Assembly: GCA_035582835.1 (NCBI GenBank)
Contig: JAYKAV010000422.1
Coordinates: forward strand, 1,570,754 to 1,634,753
DNA: 64,000 bases
Reading direction: 5' to 3'
Source of the DNA: Phoebastria nigripes
Taxonomy: Eukaryota > Chordata > Aves > Procellariiformes > Diomedeidae
Part shown: positions 23,615 through 36,325 of the stretch, one piece after another
Layout: every line of letters begins with the position of its first letter
How positions within the stretch are numbered: the first letter of the stretch is position 1
Made by a program: the position numbers and the translations under genes
Notes under the pieces: model-generated
Told to the model about the DNA's origin: nothing
Seen by the model: the letters and a program-made list of their open reading frames with translations, nothing else
Database searches by the model: none

Positions 23615-25585
23615 AATACAATACTGGATGCCAGCAAAACCTTTCCCTCCCTCCCCAGATCTTAGTTGTGACTGCTTCATGCTCTCTTACATGCAGAAGC
23701 CTTCTCTGTGAAGCAGTTAAAGGTAAAAGTGGGAAAAGAGTGAAAACCCAGAAGCAAGTAAGAAAGTTACGTGCTTCATAAAGCATGCCAAAGTCTCTTC
23801 ACCAAGCATCTATTTTAGTCCTACTGTACAAAGGGCAACCTCTAGCTGATACTCTGCTCCCAACTCATCACCCAGGGATGTAAAAGGATGGCTGCTCTCT
23901 GTGTTATGAGAGTTATGATCACTTCCTTTTGTTTTCCAGTGTTGTTGTTTTTTTTTTTTTTTTTTTAAATCACCTAGACTTCCCACAGAAGCTTAGAAAG
24001 TCATTAGGAATATGATAAATATTTGACCCCCACAAATTTTTACTGGGCTTTTCCAATAGGACGGTGTGAGAATCATGTTCATCAGTCTGCCAAGAGGAGT
24101 TACTTTTCCTTCTAAAAGTTTTGGTTTAAATTACATCTAATAGTTCCATGTCATCTCTGGATAACAGCTGTACCAAATCAAAGAAACACCCCTGCAATTT
24201 TTGTTTTACGTTGCTGCAGCCACTGTTCAAGGAACATGTGAATATGACTTTGCATTCTGGATGAGTCATCCTGCTTCAGTCTCTTTCATGGAGGATAGTG
24301 CTACATTTCCATACCCAAGTGCAGGAGCAATGATAGAGTAGCACAAGCACAATGTAAAGCTGTGTCTCAACACCTCCCTGAGATCACTCCTCTTGTTTTA
24401 TTATTACTGTGTTTTATCTCTCACATAATAAAACATAAAATCTGCATACTGGAGCAGGGGGCTGCTTTGACACAGATTTAGATACAGCAGAGAAACACTG
24501 GTAATAAAATCAATGGAGAGGCAAAATGAAAGGGTAAGGGGGAGGGGAAGGGAAGCACTCATATCAGCATTCCTGCTCGCTTCTGGCAAATGCATTTTGT
24601 TGAGTTTCACATTAACCCGACATATTAACATTTCATGAGCACATAAATATTTAATGGTGACACCATATATGCATATAATGTAAGGGAGAATTACAGCAAT
24701 CAATAAGAATGCCAGAGAAATAGTTAAGGCACTGTGTATTGCTATACAGCAAATTAAATGGCAATTTGAGTAATCAATATGTAAAGCAGCCTTGAAATGA
24801 TCCTCAGACACACTCTCTGCAAGCATCATCTTTTAGCATTTGCTGTGCAAAATAAGGCAGAGCTGACATGTTACATTTCTGTAAGAAAGGGAGATGGAAG
24901 GTCCTTTACTACATCTAAATAACTGTAGGCAAATTTGACAGATATGGATCTTCAGTAAGAAACAGCAATGGTAAAAAGGGAAAGAAAAAAAAAAAGAGGC
25001 TCTTATAAATACCCAAAGAGAAATCATTCCTAATCTTGGCAACAGATTTACAACATTCATTATTATATTTGTAATACTCTCTTCACGACTTCGCTACTCA
25101 TATCCTGTTCCAAAGTAAAATGCTATAAATACAGCTGATAAGGGCATGATTTTAATGTTATTTCCTTTATCACTCTGGTTATGGAGGAGAAATAAGCAGG
25201 GAATGGACATGTTTACTTCATAAACTGGTGAAAACAATAGCAGGGAAAGAAACATAACACACAGCTCTAGACTGAAAATACTTCTGTATGTCTACAGAGC
25301 ATACTGCTGGCTTGATTCATGTTTCTATCACAACAGTTATTTTACCAAGCAAAGAAAAGTAGTGAGGAAGTCACAAAGCCCACAAAACCTTCATTCAAAT
25401 GGAGGTCTATCGTTAATGCTTATGAAGTGGCTATTATCTTCCTCCTCCTCCCCCTCACAAATCCACAGCGAGTTGCAGATCCACCAGACATTTCACAATT
25501 GGCAGGTACGGTGGTTAAATTTTGCTTGGGGGAAACAAATATTTGAAGGCAGAAACCATGGACATCGCAGGAGAACTCTTGGCAC
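23615..25585. other. Intronic DNA between two CR1 copies
   Basis: It contains a 19-nt T run at 23948-23966 and an AT-rich block at 24585-24835 with several homeobox/POU-like motifs, which may be conserved. The 141-codon open frame on the minus strand at 24404-24829 has no recognisable domain and is treated as chance. Confidence 0.75.
23948..23966. repeat. Poly-T tract (19 nt)
   Basis: A T homopolymer preceded by a short GTT repeat. Confidence 0.95.
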
Positions 25586-26230
25586 CATAGAATCATAGAA
25601 TCATTTGGGTTGGAAAAGACCTTTCAGATCATCAAGTCCAACGATTAACCTAGCACTACCAAGTCCACCACTAAACCATGTCCCTAAGCACCATGTCTAC
25701 ACATCTTTTAAATACCGCCAGGGATGGTGACTCAATCACTTCCCTGGGCAGCCTGTTCCAATGCTTGACAACCCTTGCGGTGAAGAAAGTTTTCCTAATC
25801 TCCAGTCTAAACCTTCCCTGGTGCAACTTGAGGCCATTTCCTCTTGTCCTATCGCTTGTTACTTGGGAGAAGAGACCGACACCCACCTTGCTCCAACCTT
25901 CTTTCAGGTAGTTGTCGAGAGCAATAAGGTCTCCCCTGAGCCTCCTTTTCTCCCAGCTAAACAAGCCCCAGTTCCCTCAGCCACTCCTCAGAAGACTTGT
26001 GCTCTAGACCCTTCACCAGCTTCGTTGCCCTTCTTTGGATGCGCTCCAGCACCTCAATGTCTTTCTTGTAGTGAGGGGTCCAAAACTGAACACAGTATTA
26101 GAGTATTCAGCCTCACCAGTGTTGAGTACAGGGTGATGATCACTTCCCGAGTCCTGCTGGCCACACTATTTCTGATACAAGCCAGGATGCTATTGGCCTT
26201 CTTGGCCACCTGGGCACGCTGCCGGCTCAT
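25586..26230 (-). mobile_element. CR1 LINE, 5'-truncated, 0.65 kb
   Basis: The plus strand starts catagaatcatagaatcatt followed by tgggttgg, then the reversed 3' UTR (accaagtccaccactaaacc, ctaagcaccatg) and reversed ORF2 C-terminus, ending at gcacgctgccggctcat at 26230. It is a minus-strand copy in the same orientation as ELMO1. The 3' UTR variant groups it with the 12814 fragment, a different subgroup from the other three. Several frame breaks around 25965-26110 show it is old. Confidence 0.94.
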
Positions 26231-26729
26231 ACTCCATCTTCCTTCAGTCCTACCTTGACTCTGGTCTGCTTGGCTGCCCTTTACTTTGATATTAGGAAAC
26301 TACTTCTGCCAGTTTTTCCTTTCTTCAGTCCTTGCAGAGCTACACAATTGGGAAGGTCCAACATGGAAACATGGCTTCTAATACACTAGATGTTACACAG
26401 ACAAAAACCAAAACCAGCTCACAGTATGGGAGTACTAAATGCTGCAGATCCTCTTCTCTTCCTCTGTTCCTTTGATCAATACTGCCCATTACCATGAGGC
26501 AAAGCAGAAAACCACCATGATGTGTAACACTCAATAACAACAACGACGTATTTTTTTTCTTTAGGGAAACGCAAAAAAATCCAGACAAAAATCTCAAGAA
26601 AAAGAAAACAAAAGGGAAAGAAAATTACCAAGAGAGGGCAGCCAGGAAAAGTCTGAGTGATGAAAAGACATTAACAAGCAAGACAGGAGAGAGAGTTGAT
26701 TTTTTATAAAGTAGATTGTTCTTAAAAAC

Positions 26730-26775
26730 AAACAAACAAAACAAACAAAAACAAAAAAAAACCCCACACCACACA
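26730..26775. repeat. AAAC-rich low-complexity tract
   Basis: aaacaaacaaac units are followed by an A run and a short cacacc stretch. Confidence 0.88.
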
Positions 26776-27597
26776 CACCAAAACTGCAGCTCAGAAAAAA
26801 GGAGGAAAAAAGTGAAAGTGAGTGAGAGAAGCATAGAATGAGAACAAAATTATATCACAAGAAGAATGAGATGAATTGACTAGCAGAAGAGGAGAAAGGA
26901 AGAGGTTTAAAAATGTTTTTAAAAATGCAAGGAGGTGAAATTTTTAGGAAACCAGTGTTATCCATTTTCTTGACATTTCTACAGATGAAACTCTGTAGCC
27001 TACTAAGGCATGGGAATTTGACAGTATTTGTAGCAGAATACAGATCTGTACAGTTTTTACTATTTTTAAGTTACCTACTACATATATTTCTCCTCTCTTA
27101 TTTACAAATTCCTGCTGTAAATGGAAGAGAAACATTTCCCAATTAGCAAACAAAACCAATGAGTGATCAGGAAGAGAAATGAAGGCTTGATCATGTTTCC
27201 CAAGGTAGACATTTCAGGCAGCATTGGTCAGCAACTGGTGAGAGCTGAATTTCTTCTGGGATTTAGCCATATGAATTGCCTGAAGTACCCTCTTTCTTCT
27301 GAAGCCAAAAGTCTTCTCAAGAAGTGTAAGGCAGCCCTCCAACATCCAATTGTCCAACAAAGTGTTTAGAGAGATACAGGAAAGAATATTTCTCCTTAGA
27401 GAATATGTTAGGTTGTTGTTTTTAACTGCAAGATCTTTTGTACTTCCCTTTATGTTATAATCAGTGGTGCTCAGCATCANCCAAAGAAGGCTCACCTGCC
27501 TTTACAAGGTATCTACCAACGGCATAGACAATAACACAAAATAAATTCAAGTGCCATACCAAGATCACAGAAGAATAATGCAAAATCTCCAGTAGCA

Positions 27598-27622
27598 AAA
27601 AACAAACAAACAAAAAACAAAA
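27598..27622. repeat. AAAC-rich low-complexity tract
   Basis: aaaacaaacaaacaaaaaac on the plus strand. Confidence 0.85.
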
Positions 27623-30600
27623 TCAAAAGATTTTCTAACTTTATGGCAGTGTTCCTTTATGATCTTCCATTGAATTATTCATTGAGTCCATCACTACCAC
27701 AGGAGCACAAAACAGACCCTCAGGGAGGCAGTGGACTAAATTAAGACTTTTCCACATTTGACTACCATGGGCTTAAAAATCTGCATCAGCTTAAATAATG
27801 AAGCTTATACTTGCAACTAAGAGTTAATGACTGACAAAAGGCAAAGTTTTGAGGACAGGTATATTCAAAAGCTTCCTCATCAAAATCCAGGAGGATGAAA
27901 CCACCAGACAGAAATATTCCTCCTTCACTGGGAAGGAATATCCACTTAGCCAATCCCTTAATCCCTCACATTAAAGATTAAATTGGCTCAAAGTATACTG
28001 CCCACAGCAACTGCAGATGTAATTCTCAGATTCCTGAACAAGCCTCAGAGCTTGGCAATGGAATAGAGATTCATTATGATTAGGAAGTAAATACAGAAGC
28101 GAAAGGCAAGACCCACTATAGCTGCATCAATACTTATAATAAATCCCACAGCAGACAGTTCAACAAGAATTGCTGCACTGTTAAAAAGGAACATTTCCCC
28201 AGACCTGCTTTGTAGTACTATCTAAAATGATCCTGTGTTAATAGATACCAAGTTTTCTAGCAGTCTGCTGTAGGTTGATATCAAGAGGTTCAGAGAGCTG
28301 GTTAGTAAAGATGGTAAAAACCTCCTTAGAACCAAAATTAAAAGTCAGGCAGCATTTTAATATCCAAAAGTTGCAGGGATGTTCTTCCTTTTCTTGACAC
28401 TGCTTTTCCTTTCCCTAAGCCTCCTTATCACGTACGGTAGGCTTCGCCATTCCCTTTTCATTTAGATGCTTTAAGTAACTCTAGGAAGCAAGTCCTAAGG
28501 ATATGCTTCCTGAGAAGGAGAAGGGACTCTACTGCAGACAGACTCAGTTTCCATTCATCCTCTTCACCAATTTTGCTTTCTTCCTAAGGCAGCTTGTCAT
28601 TTGCCTCAACTTCAGCATTAGTGATCTTCCAAGATCCTTCACTCAGCACCGTCCCTTCTAACCTGTCTTTTTATCTTCATTATTTTATTGTCAATTTCCC
28701 ATGCTTCCTCTCTCCCTTATCTCAGCCTTCCTTCACATTCCTGAGGCATTACAGAAATTCCTCATGGCAAAACTAAAATAAAGCAACAGTTATGTCTGCC
28801 TTCCTCAGGAAGGCACTAGAATTGCAATTTAAGCCGAGATTTGAGAGAAGAGCTGATACTGCAGATACTGGAAAAGAAAAAGAAAGGAGTCACTGTCATG
28901 AGAAACACAGACACAAAGCCATGCCTTATTTGAGGGACATCTAGTTATAGGACCATGTTAAGGATCAGACACTAAGAGTCTGATACGTGCTTTGCTGTGC
29001 ACAACTATGAATAAGCACCCGGGGGATAACCAGCGCACCGCGTGGGAAGTGCACTGTAACCTGCTGCTCCCGGGGAGAACTGCTAACAGAAGGCACGGAG
29101 CCCACTATGGCAAAGCAGCCAGGAGACAGTTGACACAGTCATACAGGGCAGGAGGGAAAAGAAAAGCATCTGATTATGTCATTATATAACAACATATAGG
29201 TAACAGGGTGAATTCAAACTGTCATGGTAATATTACAGCCAGTGTTTGACTCTGCAGCCATAGAACACTTCTAACAAAGATGGCTTAAAATTGCCAATAG
29301 TTGGTTTACTTCTGGAAAAATTATGGTGTGTTTTTTCCCCCTCTTTTAAAACAAATCTAGTGCCAAACTATCACAAGCTAAATTTGGATGGTTCCGCAGT
29401 TGCTCACCTAGCAAATAAATTTTGTTTCTCACACAAACACCTTAGTGTGAAGCATGATTGTATTGTCTTTATTTTCCATCAAAAGCTAAATACACAGTGG
29501 TTTGTCTTGAAATATTATGTATCTCCCTCCTTTCTTTGCCACTCCATGCAGAACCAACCAAATCACTGTAAAGCATGGTAAGACCCAAGATGAGAAGGCC
29601 CAGCTGCCATGTCATCTTCAGAAGCAGCACCAGGATGTGCTCTTCACTTCCCACAGGCACAGGCAGGGGGGGAGTGATTTGGTGTTGACCTGGTCCACTT
29701 TGAAAAGTACTGGCCAGGTATTCCTTCTCCCTCCATGCCCCCCACAAATGTAAGAAGGCAATGCTTTCCCTGCAATCCTCTCCTTGCTCACCCGTGGCAG
29801 AGGAGGAGGGTAGGAAAGTGCAGTACCTGCAGAATATAGCAAGTTTTTGAATTTTCTTTTCTTTCATAATGTGAAACAGGCCTTACTAGTGGCCTAACAT
29901 TATTGTGGTATGGATATATTAGAAAAGCATCAACCTTTATTGCACATCAGTAAGCCTGGCAGCTAGAGTAGCATCACAAAAGCTCCCGGCACAGAGTAAA
30001 TGGGAAAACCTGTGAGACTCCATGGCTAGTCGTCTTCTCTCCCCACGTATACACATCTCAGCTTTGCAGGTGGAGGGATCGTGGCTCCACAAAAACCAGC
30101 CAAATCCTTCTGTGCTGCAACTCATGGTATGATTCAAAACCTTCTGAAGACAACTTCAGTTGCTAGACTTGCAACAACTTCTGGGCCCTTTGGATCAGGA
30201 CCTCGTTTAGCCAACAGCTTCCATATACGTGGGGAAGTTTAGGTGTGCTATGAACAGTGAGAANTGATCTGAACATATGCAGGACTGTAACACTGTCATA
30301 TGTATCCCATAGCGCGTACCACACAGGGCTGGGCAGAGGGTGCCATGACTCCCTTACAATTCTCTTCCTCCCTCAGTACTAACTTAACTCTGTGTTTACG
30401 CTGCAACCAGCCACTCCAGGCTTTTGCCTCTCTACTGTAGGGGACCCAGCTCAATTCTGCCACCAGTGATGAAGGCTCTCGGAGCAAAACCAAACAACTT
30501 CCTGATGTGTTGGTATGGAAAGCAGAGACATTAAGTGATGTTTGGGAAAAAACAAAAGGCAGGCAGAAAAACAGATATCAGAGTGGAAGGTAAGAACAGA

Positions 30601-33447
30601 GAATGGAAAGACTGGCAGAGAAAAGAGAAGGCAAGAACACATTATCAGGCTGGGAACCACTGGGCTTGGGCAATTAGGTCTTATGTGGAAAACTGCATTC
30701 CTTCACGAGACATACCAGGAAGACAGATGTAACAAAGCTCACTCTTCTCTTTACCTTTAGCAGAACAGAAATAAATTACATCCCTTTTCCTATCCTTTCT
30801 GGGGAAAAAAAAAATGGCATGGCAGAAATTAGGCTCAGTTTTATTTCAGAAAATGCTGAAATTATATGTTGGAATACTCATATCTGATCAGGCTAGAATG
30901 AGTAGGCATGAGGCGGCTTTGTGAATTGACGGAAGGATGTGTAGGCAGCCTCCTATACAACAACTGCATGGGTTAGAAAGTATACGGCAGACAGTCTGAC
31001 TGTGACTCAACCCATTAAAGTTCTGAAAAGTCTCTGCAGGATGCCAGCAATCTTCCTGCCTGCATCACCGGCACTCGCAACAGAACCTGCTCCTCCACTG
31101 TGACTTCTGAAGGCTTCAAAAGGAAAAGAACTCCCTCTTCAACCCCACCAAAAGCAGCAACTCAAGTAGCTGCTGGGGAGGAAGTGTCTCTGCATCGCAG
31201 CTGTGTGAATAACTGATTGTTCAGCTCAGCAGGTGCAGGGGAAAGGGGATTTTCTACTGCTGACCCTAAACCAGCTCAATTTTTAATTTTCAGGTAATCC
31301 AAGTAACTCTTGGCTTAACCAAAGTCCAAACATTGTTTTGATTCAGAGCATTTTAGTAACTTCTAAAATTTGTTTTAAATACAAGGACAGAAAATTTAGG
31401 ACCATACCACTAAATATCTTACACATCATTCACAAAAATGTAGTAGCAATGGATCCATTATAAAACATACCAAGGGATTAATAAGCCCAACTTTTCAGCA
31501 TGGATTTCAACACTGGTTTCCCACCCTGGTGACAATATTTTATACTGAAAATTTTACATTCAATATCTAAGAAATATTTGCATGAAATAGATAAAATCAG
31601 TGGGAAAAGGGATAAACCTTCTTTTTTCTACACGAGGGACTTGAATTTCAGGCTACAGTAAAATGATCTCTTTCCAAGGAACACTTATTTTTCCCTGCAC
31701 ATATGAAGAACGTACTAATCTAATAAATGGCAAAGAATTGAGCATAAACTTGGGTAGCCAGCTGGGCAGAATCCAAATAGGTGGATAGCCAACGCCCAGA
31801 CCCAGAGCTGCTAAGTTTATTTGCAGTTTCTGCCTGAAGCACCAATCTCTTGTGCTTAAACAAAATGAGGAGACACGGTATGTGTCTTCTCAAGGCAGAA
31901 TCTTACCCCAAAGAAGCAGTAAGACCTGCTAGAATATGGCTGGTCATAAGCGCAGAAAAAAAATATAGACAAGTCACCAACTTGTCAGTCATCAAAAGCA
32001 AATTCATTAGAATGAGGACCCCACCAGAGACAACGTCATATAGGACTTCTTTGTGACACAGCTGACTTACTGTGAAATACAATAACCTCTAAGTAAAATG
32101 CTACACTCCCTCCCAGATGAAGGTTATCACTATAGTTAGATGACTGTGAGGAAAATTTAAAATAAGGGAATATTTAATGGTAGTGCATTAGAAGCTAAGG
32201 TGTAGTTGCTGTAAATTCAGTTTACCCAATGGCATCTGCTCTTTCTGCCTGGAAACACTTAAATTAGACAAGATCCAAGATGAATGGCAGCCCACTCACA
32301 ACTGGAGCAGCAGCTTTGATTTTGCTGCCTGCTATCAAGAACACCTGAATGAACATTGACCGCACATATAGGGGTCAACTTATCAAAACTGCAAAGCTAG
32401 TGTTTCTATAGAAGCATCCCAGCCACAAACATGGCACATTTAAACACAGGACAACAACTATCAAATTTCTCTTTTTGAGTTACAAATAAAAGGAGTGCTC
32501 CATTTTGGTTCCTTTAGCTTGCACTTTACACCAAATTAAGTAAATATCATTATTTTACATCAATATTAGTAATCACTGAAGTGCAGGCATACAAAAAGTA
32601 AAATCAGGCAAATGAATACACACCTACAAACACATATGCATACAAAATACTTCAGTTTCATATATTTATACCTCTCTCCTCATTGTATCTTGAAAACAAA
32701 ATGGATCTGAATAGTCTTGCACCACAAATTCCCAAACAAATCAATGACAAAGCACCAATAAACGGAGATACTAATAGCAATGGTGGCATAATAGTATTTC
32801 CGTGGAAAGATTTTTCCTCAGACCCTTTTTACACTCAGGAAAGTTTCGAAGGCACACTGCTACAAGTTACCAATAAGAAAAATTTGAAGATGTCTGCACT
32901 GAATAAAGTCTGTTTTAAATGGTAACTTATAATTTTATTTTTAAAATTAGTAGAACGTGAAGCTGAAGTAGTTTTGGAAAGGAGCAAATTGGAACCCAAG
33001 GGGGACTTATCTGCTCCAAAAGAACAAAACAAAAAAAAATTATCTGTGACAAAGCCTTATTCCAATCATTTTCTTCACTGTTAACTATAATTATACACTC
33101 TGACTGTCCTATAATTATGTAGCTTGGGAAGCTGCCAATTATTTCCTGTGGAAACTTTTAAAATTTCTTGCAGAGATTCAACATTACTTCCATCAATGCA
33201 TTCCATATACTATGTCACCACCTTTTAAAAGCAAAGCCTCTGACGATAGTGATTGATTATTTAAGTGGAACATGAAAAAAATGCAGTGCATATCAGTCAC
33301 TGATAGCACCAGACAATTAATAAAAAAGAGAAAGAAAAGCTAACTCAACAGGAAACTAATTCAATAGGAAACTTTTTTAAAAATCCAAATGATAGCTAAG
33401 GACACCACACAATCAAAGAAAACATGGGGTTTTTTTCCCCTCCACTA

Positions 33448-34058
33448 GAAGGCCAACGGCATCCTGGCCTGTATCAGAAATAGTGCGGCCAGCAGGACTC
33501 GGGAAGTGATCGTGCCCCTGTACTTGGCACTGGTGAGGCCCCACCTCAAATACTGTGTTCAGTTTTGGGCCCCTCACTACAAGGAGGGCACTGAGGTGCT
33601 GGAGCGTGTCCAGAGGAGGGCAACCAAACTGGTGAAGGGTCTGGAGAACAAGTCTTACGAGGAACGGCTGAGGGAACTGGGACTGTGTAGCCTGGAGAAG
33701 AGGAGGCTGAGGGGAGACCTTATCGTGCTCTACAACTCCCTGAAAGGAGGTTGGAGCAAGGTGGGTGTCGGTCTCTTCTCCCAAGCAACTAGCGATAGGA
33801 CGAGAGGAAATGGCCTCAAGTTGCACCAGGGGAGGTTTAGATTGGACATTAGGAAAAATTTCTTTACTGAAAGAGTGGTTAAACATTGGAACAGGCTGCC
33901 CAGGGAAGTGGTTGAGTCACCATCCCTGGAGGTATTTAAAAGACGTGTACATGAGACGCTTGGGGACGTGGTTTAGTGGGCATTGTGGTGTTGGGTTGAC
34001 GGTTGGACTCGATGATCTTAGAGGTCTTTTCCAACCTTAATGATTCTATGATTCTATG
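33448..34058 (+). mobile_element. CR1 LINE, 5'-truncated, 0.6 kb, open to the natural ORF2 stop
   Basis: The copy starts aggccaacggcatcctggcc and ends at the CR1 tail (ccaaccttaatgattctatg plus attctatgg). From the truncation point the ORF2 C-terminal frame is uninterrupted to the TAG at 33974-33976 (residues ending LGDVV), with no lesion, so this is probably the least decayed copy. It shares subgroup with 20848 and 22904. It lacks the RT catalytic part. It is antisense to ELMO1 and ends about 2.2 kb from exon 36221-36325. Confidence 0.95.
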
Positions 34059-36220
34059 GTATAGGAGTAGAAATATATCTGAAAAAATAAGCAAGGTCAA
34101 CAGGCTGTACAAGTAGAGCAAACCAGTGTTGTGGGAGCTTTGGGAGCCAAAGGCCATGAGGAAAAGGTAATGTTAGATGTGAAATAAGGAACTCAAAATG
34201 AGAAGGAAACAGGCATGTCAGGGCCCACAGGAAACTACTGTACACCAGCTAGTAAGTCAAGGAGATGAAAAGATAGAAAGTAGGTGTCTTTTGCGATCAA
34301 AGACTAGCAACGCTGTAGGAGTTGCACAACACCGTTCACATCAGAGGTGTTCAGCATGCTGTTAACATGACATGGTGGACCACTGCAGATGAGTGAGCTA
34401 CCACGCCAGCAATGCTAGTATAAGCACTAAGTAGAACTACTCAGGAAAGATGGGTAGACTAACGTACTCTCAAAGGTGCGTTAACAGTTCCCAAAGCAGC
34501 TTTGAGCATGCAATTTAATGTGAGCGTGCCTCAGTATGGCATTTCAAGTGTATGTGTACTCTTCCTCAGGCGGGACATCCATGAGGCACCCAGACGCTCT
34601 CCTAACAGGAGCCATACAAGAATAAAAACAGGCATCTCAAAACAGCAGCGAAAATTCTCAGCAACGCAGCAGCAAAAATACCGCATTATAGAAACAAAGC
34701 TGAGCCAGCACCAAAGTCCTTTCTAAAGACTGGCTACTCACATGCTACGCTGAACCCAATTTTTAAGACAGCATTTGCAACATGAAAATGAAAAATAAGA
34801 AAAAATTCAGAGATGTCAATGAAAGCTCTATTTCAACAGAATTTCTGTCCTCTTTAAATTCTTTCAGACTTCTTTAAAACACAACTCTCGTTTGGAGCAC
34901 TGGCTACCGCTACTAAGCATATTCTCTGAATTTATAATTTTCAAAAGAAGCCTATGAAGTAGCACCGTCCAGATTTTACCAATGAGAAAAAGTAACCCAT
35001 TCTCTTTTTATAAACAAAAACACATTTCAGCATTGTTTATCCAGAAAACATACTCATTGCCCAGTATGTGAAATAACCCTTAATTTCAGGAGTTTATAGG
35101 GTTTGATAAATATTGCTGTATTGCATGCTACCACAGTTTCTTTTAACAGTTATTACTAGATTCAGACTAAGGCAGAAAGATATATTTAAAGAGCAGATCT
35201 GACAATCTTGTGGCCTCCTATTATGTCCATGGATCACCCTGGCCTGGATATCAGCACGCCCTTTACAAACCTATCAGAGCTTTGAACACTATTCTACTTT
35301 GAGCAAAAACGAGACAATAATACATATTAAAAGTTGACTCTTCACTTTTTAGTAAAAATTATTGGTGTGTCTACTGTCCCCTTGCTATACACAACCTTCT
35401 TTAAGCAGGTCCGCATGTGCGCTTTTTCTTGGGAAGTTAAACCATCCCTACTATGTCAAGACACTGACTTTCTAGACTATCCTCTACTCCCATCTGTGCT
35501 CGCTAGGTTTATGCTTGGCAAATATTCGACTTCAGTAAAGGTCAGGAAAAGCTGTTCTATTCAGAGGCAGGTATTATTCAGCTGTATGTCTCTCCTTGTA
35601 AGGATGCAACACATAACTTGCTTTAACTACCCTTGAAATAACAAATGTAGGAAGTGGAGTGGGCAGGGGGCAGGAACGGGTTGTGCAAGTGAATCATGAT
35701 GCTTTTTACCTATTTTTCTCCAAGCATTACCTCACCTACGGCACTAGTTTTAGTGGCATCATCTTAAGTCTCAGGACACTGCCAACTCAGTCACTTAGCA
35801 AGGCATTTGCTCATCAAAGCCTCCTTTCCACAGAAAACCCTGACAGTTTTTGGTAGACTTAGGGCAGGGCAGAGAATTCTGCACAATTACTCATTTCTGA
35901 GCTTATGGACATCCATCATGCATCTGAAAAAGGCAAAGCTCATCTCCCTTCTCTTTGCAGGCCTGAGCAAAAAGTAGTATTTGCAAAAATTAGTATCTAT
36001 AATATTTGACTCAGCAATGACAGACTAGACAGCTGTACAGCTTTCTCCCAAAGCTTTTACAGACTGAAGTCATGTTTTAGTGTTATGTGGTTTGCCTTTC
36101 TAGAGTTTGTTGTTAATGATATCAGGATTCTGAACCTCCTCTTCAAAGTCAACTGTAAACAGGACATAATCATTGTGAACAGGCAACCGCACAGATCTCA
36201 AAGATGAGAAGAAGCCTTAC
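34059..36220. other. Intronic DNA between the last CR1 copy and the 105-nt exon
   Basis: This unique AT-rich sequence contains no recognised gene or repeat. It ends at the gtaagg donor of the ELMO1 exon. Confidence 0.78.
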
Positions 36221-36325
36221 CCGTATATAAGCATCCTGGTGATGTTTAGCAAAGTACAGCATGTTGTCGAGNGCTAGCATTCCTGGAGGGGTCTGCGTAA
36301 AATCCATTGCTGGGTTTACGTGATT
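36221..36325 (-). CDS. ELMO1: ELMO1 coding exon, 105 nt, ELMO domain (about residues 363-397)
   Basis: The exon encodes 35 residues from NHVNPAMDFTQTPPGM to AKHHQDAYIR, inside the ELMO domain (about residues 363-397). Its acceptor reads atctttttacag before AAT and the donor gtaagg follows CGG. It is phase 0 at both ends. One ambiguous base (N at 36272) falls in the third position of an Ala codon (GCN), so the protein is unaffected. The preceding intron is 23.3 kb and the following one runs off the window after at least 36.2 kb, so this small exon sits alone among large introns. Two same-orientation solo LTRs flank it at 14.0 kb and 43.7 kb. No later ELMO1 exon was found down to position 1. 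Confidence 0.97.

Larger units (their letters stand above)
26231..33447. other. Intronic DNA between two CR1 copies
   Basis: No gene or large repeat was recognised. It contains purine-rich stretches at 26590-26915 and 30535-30650, AAAC-rich tracts at 26730-26775 and 27598-27622, and a small CpG-rich patch at about 28985-29097. The rest is AT-rich unique sequence. Confidence 0.75.
1..36220 (-). other. ELMO1: ELMO1 intron downstream of the 105-nt exon (partial, at least 36.2 kb)
   Basis: This intron begins with gtaagg at 36220 and runs off the window at position 1. It contains all five CR1 copies and one solo LTR. No exon of ELMO1 or of another gene was recognised on either strand. Its sub-regions are described separately. 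Confidence 0.9.

Noticed and set aside
24404..24829. 141-codon open frame on the minus strand, hydrophobic
   Set aside because: It has no recognised domain, lies in AT-rich intron with no splice sites supporting an ELMO1 exon, and ELMO1 residues on both sides are already accounted for.
1..36220. Search for the following ELMO1 exon (expected to begin [10 protein letters not shown])
   Set aside because: No matching minus-strand frame or acceptor was found in 36 kb.
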